The notes beneath the pieces were generated by a model. It saw only the letters and a list, made by a program, of their open reading frames with translations. It was not told the DNA's origin and searched no databases. Below are positions 33,496 through 42,920 of a DNA stretch of 64,000 bases, piece after piece. The stretch's first letter is position 1; each line of letters opens with the position of its first letter. The position numbers and the translations under genes are program-made. The stretch lies in contig NZ_JAEQ01000002.1 of assembly GCF_000518985.1 (NCBI RefSeq), positions 395,611 through 459,610 on the forward strand, written 5' to 3'. This DNA comes from Chelativorans sp. J32 (GTDB lineage Bacteria; Pseudomonadota; Alphaproteobacteria; Rhizobiales; Rhizobiaceae).

Positions 33496-35319
33496 ATGTG
33501 TGGCATTGTGGGGATAATCGGGCAAACGCCCGTCGCGCCACTTATCGTCGATGCGCTGAAGCGGCTCGAATATCGCGGCTACGATTCGGCAGGGGTGGCG
33601 ACCGTCGAAAACGGAAAACTGGCGCGCCGCCGCGCGGAAGGTAAGCTGGTCAACCTGGAGAAGCGCCTCGAGGAGGATCCGCTCGATGGGTTGATCGGGA
33701 TCGGCCATACGCGGTGGGCCACGCATGGCGTCCCCAACGAAACCAACGCGCATCCGCATTTTTCCGGCGATGTGGCCGTGGTCCATAATGGCATCATCGA
33801 GAATTTTTCCGAATTGCGCGATGAACTCACCGCGGATGGGTTCACCTTTTCGTCCCAGACAGACACCGAAGTGGTGGCACATCTTGTGGAGCGTGAGTTG
33901 CGCAGCGGCAAGCTACCCGAGGAGGCGGCTTTCGCCGCTCTCAGGCGGCTTCGGGGGGCATTCGCGCTCGCCGTTTTGTTCCGCGGCGACGAGAATCTGA
34001 TCGTCGGGGCGCGGAACGGTCCGCCGCTGGCCGTCGGCCATGGCGAGGGAGAAATGTTTCTCGGCTCGGACGCGATTGCGCTTGCGCCCTTCACCGATGC
34101 CATTACCTATCTCGAAGACGGCGATTGGGTTGTCGTGCGGCGCTCGGGGATGAAGATCTTCGACATGGAGGGCAAGCCCGTCGAGCGGAAGCGGCAGCAG
34201 TCGATCGGCACGAGCTTCCTGGTCGACAAGGGCAATCACCGTCATTTCATGGAAAAGGAGATCCATGAACAGCCGGAGGTGATATCCCATACGCTCGCCC
34301 ACTATCTCGATTTTGCGAATGGCGGCGTGAAACCCTTCGAAACGCCCTTCGACTTCGCCAGAATCGACCGAATGGCGGTTTCGGCCTGTGGCACCGCCTA
34401 TCTTGCAGGCCTTGTCGGCAAATACTGGCTGGAGCGCTATGCCCGGCTACCCGTGGACATCGATATCGCGTCGGAGTTCCGCTACCGCGAGATGCCGCTT
34501 TCCAAAGGAAGTGCTGCGCTTTTCGTTTCGCAGTCCGGCGAGACCGCCGACACGCTCGCGTCGCTGCGCTATTGCCGGCGAGAGGGCGTGCCGATCGCAT
34601 CGATCGTCAATGTTCGCGACTCCACAATGGCACGTGAAAGCGACGGGATCTTTCCAACGCTTGCCGGGCCGGAAATCGGCGTGGCTTCGACAAAAGCCTT
34701 CACCTGCCAGCTCGCGATTTTCGCTGCGCTTGCGGTACGAGCCGGTCTGGAGCGCGGAACGCTTTCAAAGGACGAGGCGGGTCTGTTGGTGCAGGCTTTG
34801 TCCGAAACCCCCGGTTTTGCGGCCCAGGCCTTGAGGCTTGAGGGGCGCATCGAACAAGTGGCGCGCGAGCTGTCACGGGTGAACCATGTGCTCTATCTGG
34901 GGCGCGACACAAGCTATCCGCTCGCCTTGGAAGGTGCGCTGAAGCTCAAGGAGCTCTCCTACATTCATGCCGAGGGATATGCCGCTGGAGAGTTGAAGCA
35001 CGGGCCGATCGCGTTGATCGACGAGCATATGCCGGTGATCGTGATCGCGCCTTACGATCGCATCTTTGAAAAGACCGTCTCCAACATGCAGGAGGTGGCG
35101 GCGCGCGGCGGACGTATCATCCTGATCACGGACGAGGAAGGTGCGTCCCGGGCATCGCTCGACAAGTTCGAGACGATCGTCATGCCAAGGGTTCCGGAGT
35201 TCATCGCACCGATCATCTATGCGCTTCCCGTGCAGATGCTTGCTTATCACACCGCGGTGGCGCTGGGCACCGATGTGGATCAGCCGCGCAACCTTGCCAA
35301 ATCGGTAACGGTGGAGTGA
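33496..35319 (+). CDS. glmS: Glucosamine-fructose-6-phosphate aminotransferase
   Basis: GlmS makes glucosamine-6-phosphate from fructose-6-phosphate and glutamine for UDP-GlcNAc synthesis. It has 607 residues. The ATG at 33496 gives MCGIVGIIG, where Cys2 is the N-terminal nucleophile of the glutaminase after Met removal, so this start is certain. The glutaminase domain has GHTRWATHG and VVHNGIIENF. Two SIS domains follow (SACGTAYLAGLVGKYWLE; FVSQSGETADTLASLR), and it ends NLAKSVTVE as usual. glmU, often next to glmS, is absent here. No GlmS ribozyme is expected in this group and none is seen. Confidence 0.97.
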   Translation: MCGIVGIIGQTPVAPLIVDALKRLEYRGYDSAGVATVENGKLARRRAEGKLVNLEKRLEEDPLDGLIGIGHTRWATHGVPNETNAHPHFSGDVAVVHNGIIENFSELRDELTADGFTFSSQTDTEVVAHLVERELRSGKLPEEAAFAALRRLRGAFALAVLFRGDENLIVGARNGPPLAVGHGEGEMFLGSDAIALAPFTDAITYLEDGDWVVVRRSGMKIFDMEGKPVERKRQQSIGTSFLVDKGNHRHFMEKEIHEQPEVISHTLAHYLDFANGGVKPFETPFDFARIDRMAVSACGTAYLAGLVGKYWLERYARLPVDIDIASEFRYREMPLSKGSAALFVSQSGETADTLASLRYCRREGVPIASIVNVRDSTMARESDGIFPTLAGPEIGVASTKAFTCQLAIFAALAVRAGLERGTLSKDEAGLLVQALSETPGFAAQALRLEGRIEQVARELSRVNHVLYLGRDTSYPLALEGALKLKELSYIHAEGYAAGELKHGPIALIDEHMPVIVIAPYDRIFEKTVSNMQEVAARGGRIILITDEEGASRASLDKFETIVMPRVPEFIAPIIYALPVQMLAYHTAVALGTDVDQPRNLAKSVTVE

Positions 35320-35429
35320 CCGGGACGCGACCGGGTTTCCTCTGGACGGGCAACAAAGCCGTCACGTAAAGTTACGGTATGTCATGTTTGATTTCCCTTG
35401 CACAGCCGGAACAAAGGTAAAGCCCGGTA

Positions 35430-36134
35430 ATGACGCGCCTGCGCAACTATTTCCTGACCGGTTTCGTGGTGGCCGCGCCGCTGGCGATCACGGCCTATCT
35501 CGTCTGGGGTTTTATCCGCTGGGTGGATTCCTGGGTCAAACCCTATATCCCGGCGCGATACAATCCCGACAGCTATTTACCCTTCGCCGTGCCGGGCTTC
35601 GGTCTTATCGTCGCGGTCGTCCTGATCACGCTGATTGGGTTCCTGACTGCCAATTTCATTGGCCGCAGCATCGTCTCCTTCGGCGAGCATATTCTCGACC
35701 GGATGCCTTTTGTTCGCAGTGTCTACAAGACGCTGAAGAATATCTTGGAAACCGTGCTGCAGGAGCGTTCGGACACGTTCAAGAAGGTTGGCCTGATCGA
35801 ATATCCGCGCAAGGGAGTTTGGTCGCTCGTCTTCATCGCCACCGAAGCGCGTGGCGAACTGCAATCATCCGTTGGAGGCGCCGGGAATCCGCTCATGGCG
35901 GTCTTCCTGCCCACGACACCCAACCCAACTTCCGGCTTTCTGCTCTATGTGCCTAAAAGCGACGTCATCGAACTTGAGATGTCGATAGAGGACGGCGCCA
36001 AACTGATTATTTCTGCCGGCCTGATTTCGCCCGAATATCAGCAGCAGAAGACCAAGGTCCTTGCCGAAGAGGCGCTGGAGCAGAAGAGCCGGCGCAAACG
36101 CTCTGGAAACGAAGAGGCTTCGCTCGGGAAGTAA
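35430..36134 (+). CDS. DUF502 family inner-membrane protein
   Basis: The protein has 234 residues. Two membrane segments are clear: about residues 7-28 (YFLTGFVVAAPLAITAYLVWGF) and 55-78 (GFGLIVAVVLITLIGFLTANF). A conserved soluble part follows (FVRSVYKTLKNILETVL, IEYPRKGVWSLVFIAT, VFLPTTPNPTSGFLLYVPKSDVIELEMSIEDGAKLIISAGL in segments). This is DUF502, a widely conserved family of unknown function. The tail is Lys/Arg/Glu-rich. It is 110 nt after glmS and convergent with recG, with only six bases between the stops. Confidence 0.9.
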   Translation: MTRLRNYFLTGFVVAAPLAITAYLVWGFIRWVDSWVKPYIPARYNPDSYLPFAVPGFGLIVAVVLITLIGFLTANFIGRSIVSFGEHILDRMPFVRSVYKTLKNILETVLQERSDTFKKVGLIEYPRKGVWSLVFIATEARGELQSSVGGAGNPLMAVFLPTTPNPTSGFLLYVPKSDVIELEMSIEDGAKLIISAGLISPEYQQQKTKVLAEEALEQKSRRKRSGNEEASLGK

Positions 36135-36140
36135 CCCAGG

Positions 36141-38249
36141 CTAGCCTGCCCGCAGCAGCCGTACCGCCTCGTCTTTGCCGAAGAGGTAAAGCAGCACGCG
36201 CAATGCTCGGCCGCGTTCACCCGCCAACTCGGCATCACGCGAGAGGATGAGCCGAGCGTCATCGCGCGCCATGGCCAGGAGTTCAGAATGGAATTCCAGG
36301 CGTGCTACCTGAAAACCCGGCGTTCCTGATTGACGTGTCCCAAGAAGATCGCCTTCGCCGCGCAGCTTCAGATCTTCTTCGGCGATAACGAAGCCATCCT
36401 CCGTTTCCCGCAGCACCGCGAGCCGGCGCTTTGCAACCTCACCCAAGGGCGGCTTGTAGAGGAGCACGCAAGAGGAAGGCTTGTCGCCCCGACCAACCCG
36501 GCCACGGAGCTGGTGGAGCTGAGCCAGCCCGAAGCGCTCGGCATGCTCAATCACGATGATGGTCGCGTCGGGCACGTCCACCCCGACTTCCACCACAGTC
36601 GTGCCGACAAGGATACGTGTGCGGCCTTCCTTGAAGGCGCGCATGGATTCGTCTTTCTCCCTGGAGGCGATGCGACCATGAACGAGGCCGACCGCAGCCC
36701 CGAAAACATGCTTCAGGGAGGCGAACCGATCTTCGGCTGAGGTGAGCTCGATTGCTTCCGATTCTTCGACAAGAGGGCAGATCCAATAGACCTTCTGTCC
36801 TTCCGCGATTGCGCTCTGCAGGCGCTCCACCAATTCCTCGAGACGATCGGTAGGCATGGTGACGGTACGGATGGGCTTGCGGCCCGCCGGCTTTTCAGTA
36901 AGCCGCGAGACATCCATATCGCCAAAGGCGGAAAGGACGAGGGTGCGCGGGATGGGTGTTGCTGTCATGACCAGCATATCGGGCGCATCGCCTTTGGCGT
37001 TGATGGCAAGCCGCTGATGCACGCCAAAGCGATGCTGCTCGTCGATAATCGTAAGAACGAGATCGTGGAACTGCACCGTTTCCTGGAAAAGCGCATGGGT
37101 TCCGATGACAAAGGCGACCTCGCCCGAGGCGATGCCGTCGAGGATCGCTTGACGTTCGCGGCCCTTCTCGCGCCCTGTCAGGAGGGCCGCGTTGAGGCCG
37201 GCTTTTTGGGCAAGGGGTGCAATCGTACCGAAATGCTGGCGGGCGAGCAGTTCCGTAGGAGCCATGAGGGCCGACTGTCCCCCAGCCTCGGCAGCGCGCG
37301 CCATGGCAAGCAGCGCCACCACCGTCTTGCCGGCGCCCACGTCTCCCTGCAGGAGACGCAGCATGCGTTGCTCCTTTGCAAGGTCTGAGAAGATGTCGGC
37401 CACCGCGCGTTCCTGAGAGGCCGTCAGCGAATAGGGCAGGGCGTGCTTTATCTTTGCCGCGATTGTCCCGTCACCCATAAGAGGCCGGCCGGCAAGTTTT
37501 CGCGTTCGGGCGCGGACCAGCGCGAGCGAAAGCTGGCTTGCCAGAAGCTCGTCATAGGCAAGTCTCCGCCATGAGGGGCTTTCGGGGGAAATGTCTTCGA
37601 TGCTTGCAGGGTTATGGAGACGTTCCAGCGCCGCGCGGAAGGAGGAAAGGTGTAACCGGGCCTTCAGCGCTTCATCGAGCCATTCCGGCATGTCTGGTAC
37701 GCGGGCTACGGCTTGCGCGATGGCGCGGCGCAGCACCTTCGGCGAGAGGCCGGCGGTGAGCGGATAAACAGGCTCGAGGGGAGGCAGGTTGTCGGCCTCG
37801 GAAACGGGCACGATATAATCGGGATGGACCATTGAGGGCCGGCCATTGAACCATTCCATCCGGCCCGAGACGAGCACCTCTTCTCCTACGGGAAGCTGTT
37901 TTTCCAGATAAGCCTGATGGGCGTGGAAAAAGGTGAGCGCGATCTGTCCCGTCTCGTCGAAAGCGAAGACGCGGTACGGCACATTCTTCTTGCCACGTGG
38001 CGGCGGCTGGTGACGATCAACGGTGAGCTTCAATGTCACGATTGCGCCCTGCGGGGCGTCGGCCACTTCCGGCCGGTTCGTGCGATCGACAAGGGAGTGC
38101 GGCAGCACAAACAGGAGATCGCCAACGCGCAAGGGACGGTTGGTCAGGTCGGCCGGAACCACATTGGCGATCAGACCCGCCATGCGGTTGCCGATGCCTT
38201 CGAGGGTTGTCGCGGGTGCAAAGAGCGGATCGAGGAGGGAAGGGCGCAT
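36141..38249 (-). CDS. recG: ATP-dependent DNA helicase RecG
   Basis: RecG remodels stalled replication forks and branched DNA. It has 702 residues, a normal length. The N-terminal wedge (OB) domain spans roughly 1-200. The helicase lobes follow: Walker A in GDVGAGKTVVAL, the DEQH box in IIDEQHRFGVHQR, motif III MTATPIPRTL, and lobe 2 with VGTTVVEVGVDVPDATIIVIEHAERFGLAQLHQLRGRVGR in parts, ending near the TRG region. It is divergent from sdhE (104 nt), so both promoters lie in that gap. Confidence 0.97.
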   Translation of the reverse strand: MRPSLLDPLFAPATTLEGIGNRMAGLIANVVPADLTNRPLRVGDLLFVLPHSLVDRTNRPEVADAPQGAIVTLKLTVDRHQPPPRGKKNVPYRVFAFDETGQIALTFFHAHQAYLEKQLPVGEEVLVSGRMEWFNGRPSMVHPDYIVPVSEADNLPPLEPVYPLTAGLSPKVLRRAIAQAVARVPDMPEWLDEALKARLHLSSFRAALERLHNPASIEDISPESPSWRRLAYDELLASQLSLALVRARTRKLAGRPLMGDGTIAAKIKHALPYSLTASQERAVADIFSDLAKEQRMLRLLQGDVGAGKTVVALLAMARAAEAGGQSALMAPTELLARQHFGTIAPLAQKAGLNAALLTGREKGRERQAILDGIASGEVAFVIGTHALFQETVQFHDLVLTIIDEQHRFGVHQRLAINAKGDAPDMLVMTATPIPRTLVLSAFGDMDVSRLTEKPAGRKPIRTVTMPTDRLEELVERLQSAIAEGQKVYWICPLVEESEAIELTSAEDRFASLKHVFGAAVGLVHGRIASREKDESMRAFKEGRTRILVGTTVVEVGVDVPDATIIVIEHAERFGLAQLHQLRGRVGRGDKPSSCVLLYKPPLGEVAKRRLAVLRETEDGFVIAEEDLKLRGEGDLLGTRQSGTPGFQVARLEFHSELLAMARDDARLILSRDAELAGERGRALRVLLYLFGKDEAVRLLRAG

Positions 38250-38353
38250 GGCTAGAACTTAATGGCAGGAAGCGGATGAGGAAATGCTTGTGAGAGGCTG
38301 ACTTTCCACAGATGAAACGCTATATGCCCTTTCTCATCGCGAAAGGCATTTCC

Positions 38354-38641
38354 ATGACCGGAACAAAGCGTTCAAGCGCAGATCTCGACCCGCGCCGTCG
38401 CCGCGCCCTCGTGCGCGCCTGGAGGCGCGGTATGCGCGAGATGGATCTCGTGCTCGGCCAATTCGCCGATGCAGAGATCGCGACGCTTTCGGAAGCCGAA
38501 CTCGTGCAGTTCGAAGAACTTCTAGACGTTTCGGATACCACTTTGCTCAAGTGGGTCACCGGCGAACTGCCGGTGGAGGAAACCTATGACACGGCGCTTT
38601 TCAAGCGCATTCGCGCCGCCTGCGGTGCTCCCACCCTCTGA
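38354..38641 (+). CDS. sdhE: FAD assembly factor SdhE (succinate dehydrogenase assembly factor 2)
   Basis: The protein has 95 residues and belongs to SdhE/SDHAF2 (DUF339), which helps attach FAD to SdhA. It has the family motif RGMREMDLVLGQFA, related to the RGxxE signature, then LSEAELVQFEELLDVSDTTLLKWVTGE. The start at 38354 is preceded by GAAAGG. mfd begins 10 nt after its stop, so the two are probably one transcript. The sdhE-mfd pairing is common in rhizobia. Confidence 0.92.
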   Translation: MTGTKRSSADLDPRRRRALVRAWRRGMREMDLVLGQFADAEIATLSEAELVQFEELLDVSDTTLLKWVTGELPVEETYDTALFKRIRAACGAPTL

Positions 38642-38651
38642 TAGAACTCCC

Positions 38652-41600
38652 ATGACCGATCTCATCGAACCAATCGGGCTATCGCGCCGCTCGACACCGG
38701 CGATTGTCGACGGGGTCGCGGATGGATACGAGCCCTTCGCGCTCGCCCAGATTTCCGCCGAGTTGGCGCCGGATGGGCCGCTGATCTTCGTGGTCCGCGA
38801 CGGTCAGCGCCTGCCGTTGATCGCGGAGGCACTGCAATTTGCCTCCCCCGGATTACCGGTCATGACGCTTCCCGCCTGGGACTGCTTGCCCTATGACCGT
38901 GTTTCTCCTGGCGCGGATGCCGCTGCCCGCCGGCTTGACGCGCTTTCCGCCATGGCCGCGCTGAAGAAGAAACCCCATCGCGCGGTTGTGCTTGTCAGCG
39001 CCAACGCGCTCTTGCAGCGCATGCCGCCGGCGAAGCATATCGCGGCACAGGGGTTCCGAGCCCGGCCTGGAAACCAGGTGGACATGGAGGCCCTGATCGC
39101 GCGCCTGGAGACGGCAGGTTTCGAGCGTGTTCCCACGGTGCGCGATATGGGTCAATATGCCGTGCGCGGCGGGATCCTCGACCTCTTCGCCCCCGGGTGG
39201 GAGGAGGCGCTGCGCCTCGACTTCTTCGGGGACACGCTGGAATCGGTCCGGACCTTCGACGTAGCCACGCAGCGTACCACCGGGCAGCGCACCGAAGTGG
39301 TGCTGCAAGCTATGAGTGAAGTGACGCTGACGCCGGATACCGTAAGCCGCTTTCGCCGCAACTATATCGAGGCGTTCGGGGCGCCTTCGCGCGACGACGC
39401 ACTCTATGCCGCGATTTCCGAGGGCAGGCGCTTCTCGGGCATGGAGCACTGGCTGCCGCTCTTCTACGATGAGTTGGAAACGGTTTTCGATTATTTGCCC
39501 GACGCGCCTATCGTCTTCGACCACTTGGCCCAGGAGGCGATCAACGAACGGCACGCGCTCGTTACTGATCATTATGAGGCACGCAAGCGCCAGCTTGCCG
39601 AAGGAGCCGGCCTCGGCGACTCGGTTCCCTACAAGCCCATCGAGCCCAAGAGACTCTATCTCGACCCGCAGGAGGTTTCAGCCGCAGAGGAAGAGCGCGT
39701 CTTCGTCCGGCTGACGCCGTTCGCCACGCCCGAGGCGGGGAGCGCCAAGGTGTTCCACGCCGGCGCCTCTTCGGGCCGGAGCTTCGCGGAGGAGAGGGCG
39801 GATCCCAATGCCAATGTCTTCGACCATGTGGTGAAGCATATCGGCACGGTGCGGGCGCGCGGAAAGAATGTCCTCATCGCGGGTTGGAGCGAAGGTTCCG
39901 CCGACCGTTTAGGGCAGATCCTGGCCGAGCACGGGCTTGGCGGCGTTACGCGGGTGGAAAATCTCGGTGAACTGGCAAACCTGCCGAAAGGGCAGGCGGG
40001 GCTCGGTGTTCTACCGCTGGAAGCGGGATTCGACACATCGCGTTTCACCGTGGTTGCCGAGCAGGATATCTTGGGCGACCGGCTCGTGCGCCGCTCCAAG
40101 AGACGCAAGAAGGCCGCGGACTTCATTTCGGAAGCAAGCTCTCTTTCGGCGGGCGATGTCGTCGTTCACGCCGACCATGGCATCGGGCGATTTGTAGGCC
40201 TCAAGACCATCGAGGCGGCCGGCGCCCCGCATGAATGCCTTGAGATCCACTATGCCGGAGATGACCGGCTCTTTCTGCCGGTCGAGAATATCGATCTCCT
40301 ATCGCGCTACGGGTCCGATTCCGTCGAGGCGACGCTGGACAAGCTCGGCGGCGGCGCGTGGCAGTCGCGCAAGGCCAAGCTCAAGAAGCGCCTGCTGGAG
40401 ATGGCGGGGCAACTCATCAAGCTTGCCGCCGAACGGCAGATGCGGCCGGCGGCGAAACTTGTCTCGCCCGAGGGTCTCTACGGGGAGTTCTCGGCCCGCT
40501 TTCCCTATGACGAGACGGACGACCAGCAGAATGCCATCGACGCGGTGCTCGAGGATCTTTCCTCGGGCCGCCCAATGGATCGGCTCGTGTGCGGGGATGT
40601 CGGGTTCGGCAAGACGGAAGTGGCGTTGCGTGCCGCCTTCGTCACGGCCATGGAGGGTTTCCAGGTGGCGGTCGTCGTGCCGACGACGCTTCTTGCGCGG
40701 CAACATTTCAAAACCTTCCGCGACCGCTTCGCAGGCCTACCGGTGAAAGTCCGGCAAGCCTCGCGGCTCGTCACCGCCAAGGAGCTTGCCGAGACCAAGA
40801 AGGGGCTTGCCGATGGCAGCGTCGATATCGTGGTCGGCACGCATGCGCTTCTCGGCTCGACGGTTCAGTTCAAGAATCTGGGATTGCTGATCATCGATGA
40901 GGAGCAACATTTCGGAGTCAAGCACAAGGAGCGGCTGAAGGAGCTCAAATCCGACGTGCATGTGCTCACGCTCTCGGCAACTCCAATACCTCGCACACTA
41001 CAGCTCGCCCTGACTGGTGTCCGCGAGCTGTCGCTGATCGCTACACCCCCCGTGGACCGCATGGCGGTGCGCACCTTCATCTCACCCTTCGACCCGCTCA
41101 TCATTCGCGAGACGCTTCTGCGTGAGCGTTATCGCGGCGGTCAGAGCTTCTATGTCGTTCCGCGCATTTCCGACCTGGCGGAGGTGCAAGAATTCCTGTC
41201 CGAGCAAGTGCCTGAACTGAAGGTTGCGACCGCCCACGGCCAGCTTCCGGCAGGCGAGCTCGACGACATCATGAACGCCTTCTATGACGGCAAATATGAC
41301 GTGCTGCTCTCGACCACGATCGTTGAGTCGGGGCTCGATATCCCAACCGCCAACACATTGATCGTGCACCGCGCCGACATGTTCGGCCTGGCGCAGCTTT
41401 ATCAATTGCGCGGGCGTGTCGGCCGTTCCAAGGTGCGGGCCTATGCGCTTTTCACCCTGCCGGCGAACCGGACGCTCACCTCCACCGCGGAAAGAAGGCT
41501 CAAGGTGTTACAGTCGCTGGATACGCTCGGCGCGGGTTTCCAGCTTGCGAGCCACGATCTGGATATCCGAGGTGCCGGCAATCTCTTGGGCGAGGAACAG

Positions 41601-42161
41601 TCCGGCCATATCAAGGAGGTCGGTTACGAACTCTATCAGCAGATGCTGGAAGAGGCGGTTGCCGAGCTGCGCGGCGGTGTGGAGGTTGCCGATACCGGCT
41701 GGTCGCCGCAGATCACCGTTGGAACCGCGGTGATGATCCCGGAAGACTATGTGCCGGATCTGCAATTGCGTCTCGGGCTCTACCGACGACTCGGCGAACT
41801 GGAGACACCGGAGGAGATCGATTCCTTTGGTGCGGAACTCATCGACCGTTTCGGACCCATGCCGCAGGAAGTGCAGCACCTGCTCAAGATCGTCTACATC
41901 AAGGCCCTCTGCCGGCGAGCGAATGTTGAAAAGCTGGATGCGGGACCAAAGGGAGTGGTGCTCCATTTCCGCAACAAGGAATTTCCGGAGCCGGCAGGTC
42001 TTGTTCGCTTCATCGGCGAACAGGGCCAGTTGGCGAAAATCCGGCAGGACCAGAGCGTCGTCTTCATCCGCGACTGGCCCACGCCCGAAAAGCGGCTTGC
42101 CGGCTCCGCCACCATCATGACGCAGCTCGTAAGGCTGGCCGAGAAGAAGGCTGCTGCCTAG
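38652..42161 (+). CDS. mfd: Transcription-repair coupling factor Mfd
   Basis: Mfd removes RNA polymerase stalled at DNA damage and recruits UvrA. It has 1169 residues, the usual size. The UvrB-like N-terminal part (about 30-350) includes LPAWDCLPYDRVSPG. The RNA-polymerase-interaction domain follows at about 500 (GDVVVHADHGIGRFVGL). The translocase has Walker A in GDVGFGKTEVALRAAF, the DEEQ box in IIDEEQHFGVKHKE, SATPIPRTLQLA, and LRGRVGRSKVRAYA. The C-terminal TRCF domain closes the protein. The ATG at 38652 is in the gap after sdhE; an earlier in-frame start would run through sdhE. Confidence 0.97.
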   Translation: MTDLIEPIGLSRRSTPAIVDGVADGYEPFALAQISAELAPDGPLIFVVRDGQRLPLIAEALQFASPGLPVMTLPAWDCLPYDRVSPGADAAARRLDALSAMAALKKKPHRAVVLVSANALLQRMPPAKHIAAQGFRARPGNQVDMEALIARLETAGFERVPTVRDMGQYAVRGGILDLFAPGWEEALRLDFFGDTLESVRTFDVATQRTTGQRTEVVLQAMSEVTLTPDTVSRFRRNYIEAFGAPSRDDALYAAISEGRRFSGMEHWLPLFYDELETVFDYLPDAPIVFDHLAQEAINERHALVTDHYEARKRQLAEGAGLGDSVPYKPIEPKRLYLDPQEVSAAEEERVFVRLTPFATPEAGSAKVFHAGASSGRSFAEERADPNANVFDHVVKHIGTVRARGKNVLIAGWSEGSADRLGQILAEHGLGGVTRVENLGELANLPKGQAGLGVLPLEAGFDTSRFTVVAEQDILGDRLVRRSKRRKKAADFISEASSLSAGDVVVHADHGIGRFVGLKTIEAAGAPHECLEIHYAGDDRLFLPVENIDLLSRYGSDSVEATLDKLGGGAWQSRKAKLKKRLLEMAGQLIKLAAERQMRPAAKLVSPEGLYGEFSARFPYDETDDQQNAIDAVLEDLSSGRPMDRLVCGDVGFGKTEVALRAAFVTAMEGFQVAVVVPTTLLARQHFKTFRDRFAGLPVKVRQASRLVTAKELAETKKGLADGSVDIVVGTHALLGSTVQFKNLGLLIIDEEQHFGVKHKERLKELKSDVHVLTLSATPIPRTLQLALTGVRELSLIATPPVDRMAVRTFISPFDPLIIRETLLRERYRGGQSFYVVPRISDLAEVQEFLSEQVPELKVATAHGQLPAGELDDIMNAFYDGKYDVLLSTTIVESGLDIPTANTLIVHRADMFGLAQLYQLRGRVGRSKVRAYALFTLPANRTLTSTAERRLKVLQSLDTLGAGFQLASHDLDIRGAGNLLGEEQSGHIKEVGYELYQQMLEEAVAELRGGVEVADTGWSPQITVGTAVMIPEDYVPDLQLRLGLYRRLGELETPEEIDSFGAELIDRFGPMPQEVQHLLKIVYIKALCRRANVEKLDAGPKGVVLHFRNKEFPEPAGLVRFIGEQGQLAKIRQDQSVVFIRDWPTPEKRLAGSATIMTQLVRLAEKKAAA

Positions 42162-42231
42162 GGCAGGCAGTATAAGTCCCGGTAGCCTTCGCTTCTTCGC
42201 ATCGGCTTCCGGGGGATGAAGGGTGATTGCG

Positions 42232-42912
42232 TTAACCGGCGGCGTCCAGTTCGCCGCGTTCTTTCGCTTCTGATACCTTGGCGATCGCATCCGCCAAGGC
42301 TTCCGGTGGCTGGGCGCCCATAAGAGCGTAGCGGCCCTCAAGGAGGAAGCACGGAACACCCGTGATTCCCATCTGCTGAGCGGTTTCCACCTCGGCTTTG
42401 ACCTCGTCCCGATCCGCCGTGGTAGGAAGGAGGGTCTGGACCACCGCCGCGTCCATGCCTGAAGCGCGTGCAGCCGCAACCAGAACGGCATGATCGCCGA
42501 TATTCTGCCCCTCCTCGAAATAGAGCTGGAAAAGCCGTTCGACGACGGGCGTCTGCATGCCGTTCCCCTCGACCGCCGCCCAACGGATGACACGATGAGC
42601 ATCGAGCGTATTGGGCGAGATCGTGATGGCTTCGAAATCGAACGCGATTCCCGCCGCCGCTCCCATCTCGCGGAGCCGGTCATGCGCTGCTTTGATGCGT
42701 TCCGGGCTGCCGAATTTCTGGACCATATAGGTCGTGCGGTCGAGGCCCTCCGGCGGGATTGCCGGGTCGAGCTGGTAGGGCCGCCAGCGAATTGTCACGT
42801 CGATATCGGTTACGGCCGCCTGTGCCCGCTGGAGATTACGCATGCCCAGAAAACACCAGGGGCACACCACGTCCGAAACGACGTCGACCGTGAGGGCTGG
42901 TTTGTTGCTCAT
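42232..42912 (-). CDS. DsbA family oxidoreductase (FrnE-like)
   Basis: The protein has 226 residues and no signal peptide, so it should be cytoplasmic. It starts with VDVVSDVVCPWCFLG, holding the CPWC redox motif. The helical insert and ISPNTLDAHRVIRWA follow, then GITGVPCFLLEGRYALMGAQPPE at the C-terminus. This is the FrnE/2-hydroxychromene-carboxylate-isomerase-like group of DsbA proteins, often called polyketide-synthesis proteins; in other bacteria FrnE is linked to disulphide handling under oxidative stress. The start is the ATG at 42912, eight bases after the stop of the oligopeptide-binding gene, so the two are co-transcribed. It is convergent with mfd. Confidence 0.88.
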   Translation of the reverse strand: MSNKPALTVDVVSDVVCPWCFLGMRNLQRAQAAVTDIDVTIRWRPYQLDPAIPPEGLDRTTYMVQKFGSPERIKAAHDRLREMGAAAGIAFDFEAITISPNTLDAHRVIRWAAVEGNGMQTPVVERLFQLYFEEGQNIGDHAVLVAAARASGMDAAVVQTLLPTTADRDEVKAEVETAQQMGITGVPCFLLEGRYALMGAQPPEALADAIAKVSEAKERGELDAAG

Positions 42913-42920
42913 ACAAGATC

